NCBI GenBank assembly: GCA_947630385.1
Contig: CANRHG010000072.1
Coordinates: 1 to 8,550 of the forward strand
DNA: 8,550 nt
Direction of reading: 5' to 3'
Source: an uncultured Eubacteriaceae bacterium
GTDB lineage: Bacteria; Bacillota; Clostridia; Eubacteriales; Eubacteriaceae
The notes under the pieces were generated by a model that ran no database searches, was not told the origin of the DNA, and saw only the letters and a program-made list of their open reading frames with translations. Made by a program: the position numbers and the translations under genes. Numbering within the stretch: the first letter of the stretch is position 1; each line of letters starts with the position of its first letter. This document shows positions 6,418 through 8,550 of the stretch, piece by piece.

Positions 6418-6446
6418 AGATTATTGAACGACAGGTTCAATAATCT
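6418..6446. repeat. 12-bp stem hairpin near the left edge of the IS110 element
   Basis: AGATTATTGAAC (6418-6429) and GTTCAATAATCT (6435-6446) are perfect 12-bp arms around a five-base loop. No T-run follows on either strand, so it is not a good intrinsic terminator. It marks the shift from AT-rich host-like DNA to the more GC-rich IS110 leader and may be a terminator remnant or part of the IS110 target. Confidence 0.6.
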
Positions 6447-6479
6447 TCTATCAATTCATAAGACGCCGCCGAAAGCAAA

Positions 6480-6778
6480 AATAGAAACATAGTTGCGCAT
6501 TTCGACTTTGTCAATTCTATAAGAACGGAGCAGCCAGCCCCGTCGCTTTCACCGACTACTTTAAATCTGTTAGAATGGGAGTGTTCATATTGGCTGACGT
6601 AAAGCAGTTTGAGCTGCCGTCTTACGGTACGCTCGTGATTAAGCCTGTTTTCCAGCCCCCTTTCTACAGAGGCCCGATTTTAGAAGGTTTAGCCGTCAAA
6701 AGACGCGTTCGTGTTTAATAACTTGTGCCGTAGTAGGTCAAGCTGGTGTACCAATTATAACGAAAGGAACTTAAGTCT
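6480..6778 (+). ncRNA. Candidate bridge RNA region of the IS110 element
   Basis: In IS110-group elements the leader upstream of the transposase encodes a structured guide (bridge or seek RNA) that pairs with both target and donor DNA. This leader has the right place and length. Local hairpins are visible: GTAA/TTAC plus GCAG/CTGC arms between 6599 and 6627, CCGT-CTT-ACGG at 6618-6628, and an ACGCG/CGTGT hairpin near 6702-6714. I could not identify the two guide loops or RNA ends, so this is a location-based proposal rather than a defined RNA. Confidence 0.3.
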
Positions 6779-8008
6779 ATGCGACTATCGGTTGGAGTAG
6801 ATATCTCCAAAGGAAAAAGCACGGTTGCTTTGATCCGAGACGACCAAAAAAAAGTAGAAATATTCGAAGTCCGTCATGATCAAGCCGGTCTGGCCGAATT
6901 CGCCCGTTTTCTGGCCCTTAGAGACGAACAAGTCCGAGTCGTCTGTGAAGAAACGGGAAACTACGCCGCGCCCCTGGTCAAAGCTTTACAAGACGAAAAA
7001 ATCTTCGTCAGTTGCGTCAATCCCGTGGTGATCAAGAAATTTTCTGTCGCCGAGCTTCACGGCGTCAAGACCGACAAGGCGGACGCGAAAAAAATCGCCT
7101 TATACGGCCTATACAATTGGAGCCGGTTAAAAGAAACCATGACCGAAAACCAACAACGCGACGAATTAAAGCTTTTAAATCACCAAAGACAATTCTCGGC
7201 GGATCATAAAAAGTCGGTTATCAACAGTCTGATCTCGCTTACGGACCGCGTTTTTCTACAGATCAACGAACAATTCAGCAACTGTCCTTACAAACCCTAC
7301 GAAAAGTGGGTGGATTTTCTGGACGTCTTCTGGCATCCGGAGATGATCACGTCCCTGACTCCCGAGGATTTTAGCGAAAAATACCGAAATTTTTGTTCAA
7401 AAAAGGGTTACAAATTCTCCCAGGCCAAAGCGGACCAGCTTTACAGCTACGCCCAAAGCGTTTGGCCGACCCTACAAAAGGATTCGACGGTCCGAAAAAT
7501 CGTCAAAAAGGCCGTCAAACGGGTCCGTACGGCTTTAGAAGAGGCCGACGGTTACGACAAACTGTTGATCGCCGAAGCCAAAAAGATGCCGGAGTTTGAG
7601 ATCGTAGCGAGTTTTCCGGGCGTTGGCGAACTCTTAGCCGCCCAGCTCATCGCTGAAATCGGCGACGTTCGCCGATTTAAGAACAAAAAAGCCCTGATCG
7701 CTTACGCCGGGATCGATCCGGGAGCGAACCAGTCCGGACAATTTGACAAAAAAAGCAATCAGACCTCCAAACGCGGAGATTCCTACCTGCGTCGTAGCCT
7801 ATACAACGTTATGAAAGCGTTGTTGATGAATCCACCCAAAGAGGATACAGCCGTCTATGACTTTCTTGACAAAAAACGTAAGGAAAACAAGCCGTACCGC
7901 GTCTACATGATCGCCGGGGCAGCAAAGTTCTTACGGGTCTATTACGGCCGTGTCAATGAATATTTAGCTAGCCAGGAAGAAGACTCTAGAGGCCGGTCTT
8001 CTGGGTAG
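6779..8008 (+). CDS. IS110 family transposase (DEDD recombinase)
   Basis: A 409-residue recombinase that moves the element through a circular intermediate with a guide RNA. The N-terminal RuvC-like DEDD domain (about residues 1-165) shows D8 in VGVDISKGKS, E57/E58 in VCEETGNYAAPL, and D99 and D102 in HGVKTDKADAKKIALYG. A helical, coiled linker follows (about 170-270). The C-terminal transposase-20 domain has ASFPGVGELLAAQLIAEIGD (277-296) and AYAGIDPGANQSGQFDKKS (308-326), where S319 is the presumed nucleophilic serine, followed by SKRGDSYLRRSLY. All catalytic residues are present and the length is normal, so the enzyme looks intact and the element may be active. The ATG has AAGGA about ten nt upstream. 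The more GC-rich codon use differs from the AT-rich genes to its left and fits recent acquisition. Confidence 0.95.
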   Translation: MRLSVGVDISKGKSTVALIRDDQKKVEIFEVRHDQAGLAEFARFLALRDEQVRVVCEETGNYAAPLVKALQDEKIFVSCVNPVVIKKFSVAELHGVKTDKADAKKIALYGLYNWSRLKETMTENQQRDELKLLNHQRQFSADHKKSVINSLISLTDRVFLQINEQFSNCPYKPYEKWVDFLDVFWHPEMITSLTPEDFSEKYRNFCSKKGYKFSQAKADQLYSYAQSVWPTLQKDSTVRKIVKKAVKRVRTALEEADGYDKLLIAEAKKMPEFEIVASFPGVGELLAAQLIAEIGDVRRFKNKKALIAYAGIDPGANQSGQFDKKSNQTSKRGDSYLRRSLYNVMKALLMNPPKEDTAVYDFLDKKRKENKPYRVYMIAGAAKFLRVYYGRVNEYLASQEEDSRGRSSG

Positions 8009-8042
8009 GATACGAAACTTAGTTTCGTTTCCAGAGAACCGG
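7993..8042 (+). other. Two-tier hairpin overlapping the IS110 transposase stop codon
   Basis: An outer stem, CCGGTCTTCTGG (7993-8004) with CCAGAGAACCGG (8031-8042), pairs at 10 of 12 positions plus one wobble. It encloses an inner perfect 7-bp hairpin, ACGAAAC-TTA-GTTTCGT (8012-8028). The TAG stop (8006-8008) lies between the stems. No T-run follows the outer stem, so it is not a standard terminator. It could block read-through into the transposase, stabilise the transcript or form part of the right end. Confidence 0.6.
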
Positions 8043-8088
8043 ACTGTAAAGCCTTTAGGAGGGAATTTTTTTCTTAAAAACCCCTTGA

Positions 8089-8550
8089 TTTATTATTAGA
8101 AGGCTTAATCTGGAAAAAACGGAATTTAGGACCCACGAAGACTGGAAGAAGGCTTTTGAGGACAGCAAGTCCCATATGCTCTTCTACGTCGGCAGAGCGG
8201 CCGAGACCGGAGGAAACCAGCTGGCGAGCCTGTTCATCAACAAAGAAAACGGAAGCCTAAGCCTGCGCCTTCGAAAAGAGCACGAAAGCAGGTCAAAAGA
8301 AAAGTATTTTTGGTTTGACAATCTAAACCTTTCTTATCTTAGAGACGAAGTCTACACCATTTTAAAAAACCCTAAATCAAGGCCTATTACTATCCGCCTG
8401 CTTAAGCGAGGAAACAGGTGGTATCTTCAAATCTCCTTCGAGTGGAGCGAGCCTCCGGTTGTGACGGATACAAAAAAAGGCGTGATCGCCATCGACTTCA
8501 ACAACGCTTTTTTACAACAGGGAGAGCTGGACCAAAAAGCCAACCTCGTC
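8089..8550 (+). pseudogene. TnpB-like (IS605/IS607 OrfB) gene, 5'-truncated, runs off the window
   Basis: An open frame of 154 codons continues past the right edge. It matches the middle of TnpB-like RNA-guided nucleases: an FRTHEDWKKAFEDSKSH segment (residues 13-29), a beta-rich wedge-like part (GNQLASLFINKENG, then RPITIRLLKRGNRWYLQISF) and the first RuvC motif KGVIAIDFNN with the catalytic-type aspartate at residue 136. TnpB proteins of this type normally have roughly 100 or more residues before this part. Here the frame opens after a TGA at 8086-8088, right behind the IS110 element, with no ATG before 8176 and no ribosome binding site for that ATG. The missing N-terminal part is not found left of the IS110 element. 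The best reading is a truncated gene; the family call is by motif only. Confidence 0.65.

Larger units (their letters stand above)
6447..8088 (+). mobile_element. IS110-family insertion sequence (boundaries approximate)
   Basis: An IS110-type DEDD transposase gene (6779-8008) preceded by a long leader of about 330 bp and followed by a short 3' region. This layout is that of the IS110 group; the IS1111 group carries its long non-coding part downstream. IS110 elements lack terminal inverted repeats and usually make no target duplication, so the ends cannot be fixed by eye. The left edge is placed after the hairpin at 6418-6446, where composition changes. The right edge is placed before 8089, where an unrelated TnpB-like frame becomes open. 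Either limit may be off by tens of bases. Confidence 0.65.

Noticed and set aside
6418..6446. Reading the hairpin as an intrinsic terminator
   Set aside because: Neither strand has the T-run needed after the stem, and no firm gene ends into it.
6575..6718. Plus-strand open frame (ATG at 6575, 47 codons; open upstream to about 6485) in the IS110 leader
   Set aside because: No ribosome binding site, composition unlike a folded protein, and it lies where IS110-group elements carry non-coding guide RNA. Chance openness is plausible.
7012..7599. Short alternative-frame open stretches inside the IS110 transposase
   Set aside because: Both lie in other frames of an intact, well-conserved transposase and arise from its codon composition.
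1..8550. CRISPR array, tRNA or rRNA genes
   Set aside because: No regularly spaced direct repeats, cloverleaf-like sequences or rRNA-like segments were seen by eye.

Overview
The window looks like a chromosomal stretch from a low-to-middle GC Firmicute (Bacillota), probably an anaerobe. The grounds are AGGAG-type ribosome binding sites, a compact GntR/ABC operon of the YtrA kind, a flavin/iron-sulfur enoate-reductase-type enzyme that is typical of anaerobes, and the types of mobile elements present. This is inference from gene content; no rRNA or other marker gene is present.

Layout. (1) 34-1484: a metal-dependent cyclase/hydrolase gene (minus strand) divergent from a GntR/FCD regulator (plus strand). 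A perfect 14-bp palindrome sits between the -35 and -10 boxes of the cyclase promoter, so the regulator very probably represses the cyclase. (2) 1515-3447: a three-gene operon of a short YtrA-type GntR regulator, an ABC ATPase and an ABC-2 type membrane protein. Successive genes overlap by 20 nt, a 25-bp inverted repeat touches the first start codon, and a strong hairpin terminator closes the operon. (3) 3513-6126 (minus strand): a once single NADH:flavin oxidoreductase gene (OYE barrel, 4Fe-4S site, FAD/NAD domains; about 640 codons without the insert). It is now broken twice, by a frameshift at a run of nine A and by a 699-bp insertion. (4) 3972-4670: that insertion. It has 92-bp complex terminal inverted repeats and carries only the decayed C-terminal part of a tyrosine recombinase, so it looks like an internally deleted, non-autonomous remnant of a tyrosine-recombinase element, possibly of the recombinase-in-trio (RIT) type. 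(5) About 6447-8088: an IS110-family element with an apparently intact DEDD transposase and about 330 nt of leader, the place where IS110-group elements encode their bridge RNA. (6) 8089-8550: a TnpB-like (IS605/IS607 OrfB) gene that lacks its N-terminal part at the IS110 right junction and runs off the window.

The left half is orderly, regulated housekeeping or accessory metabolism. The right half is a graveyard and landing zone for mobile DNA: three unrelated mobile-gene families (tyrosine recombinase, IS110 DEDD recombinase, TnpB-like nuclease) lie within about 4.6 kb. The most promising items for follow-up are the compact tyrosine-recombinase-derived element with its repeated 11-bp end sites, and the possible bridge RNA of the IS110 element.
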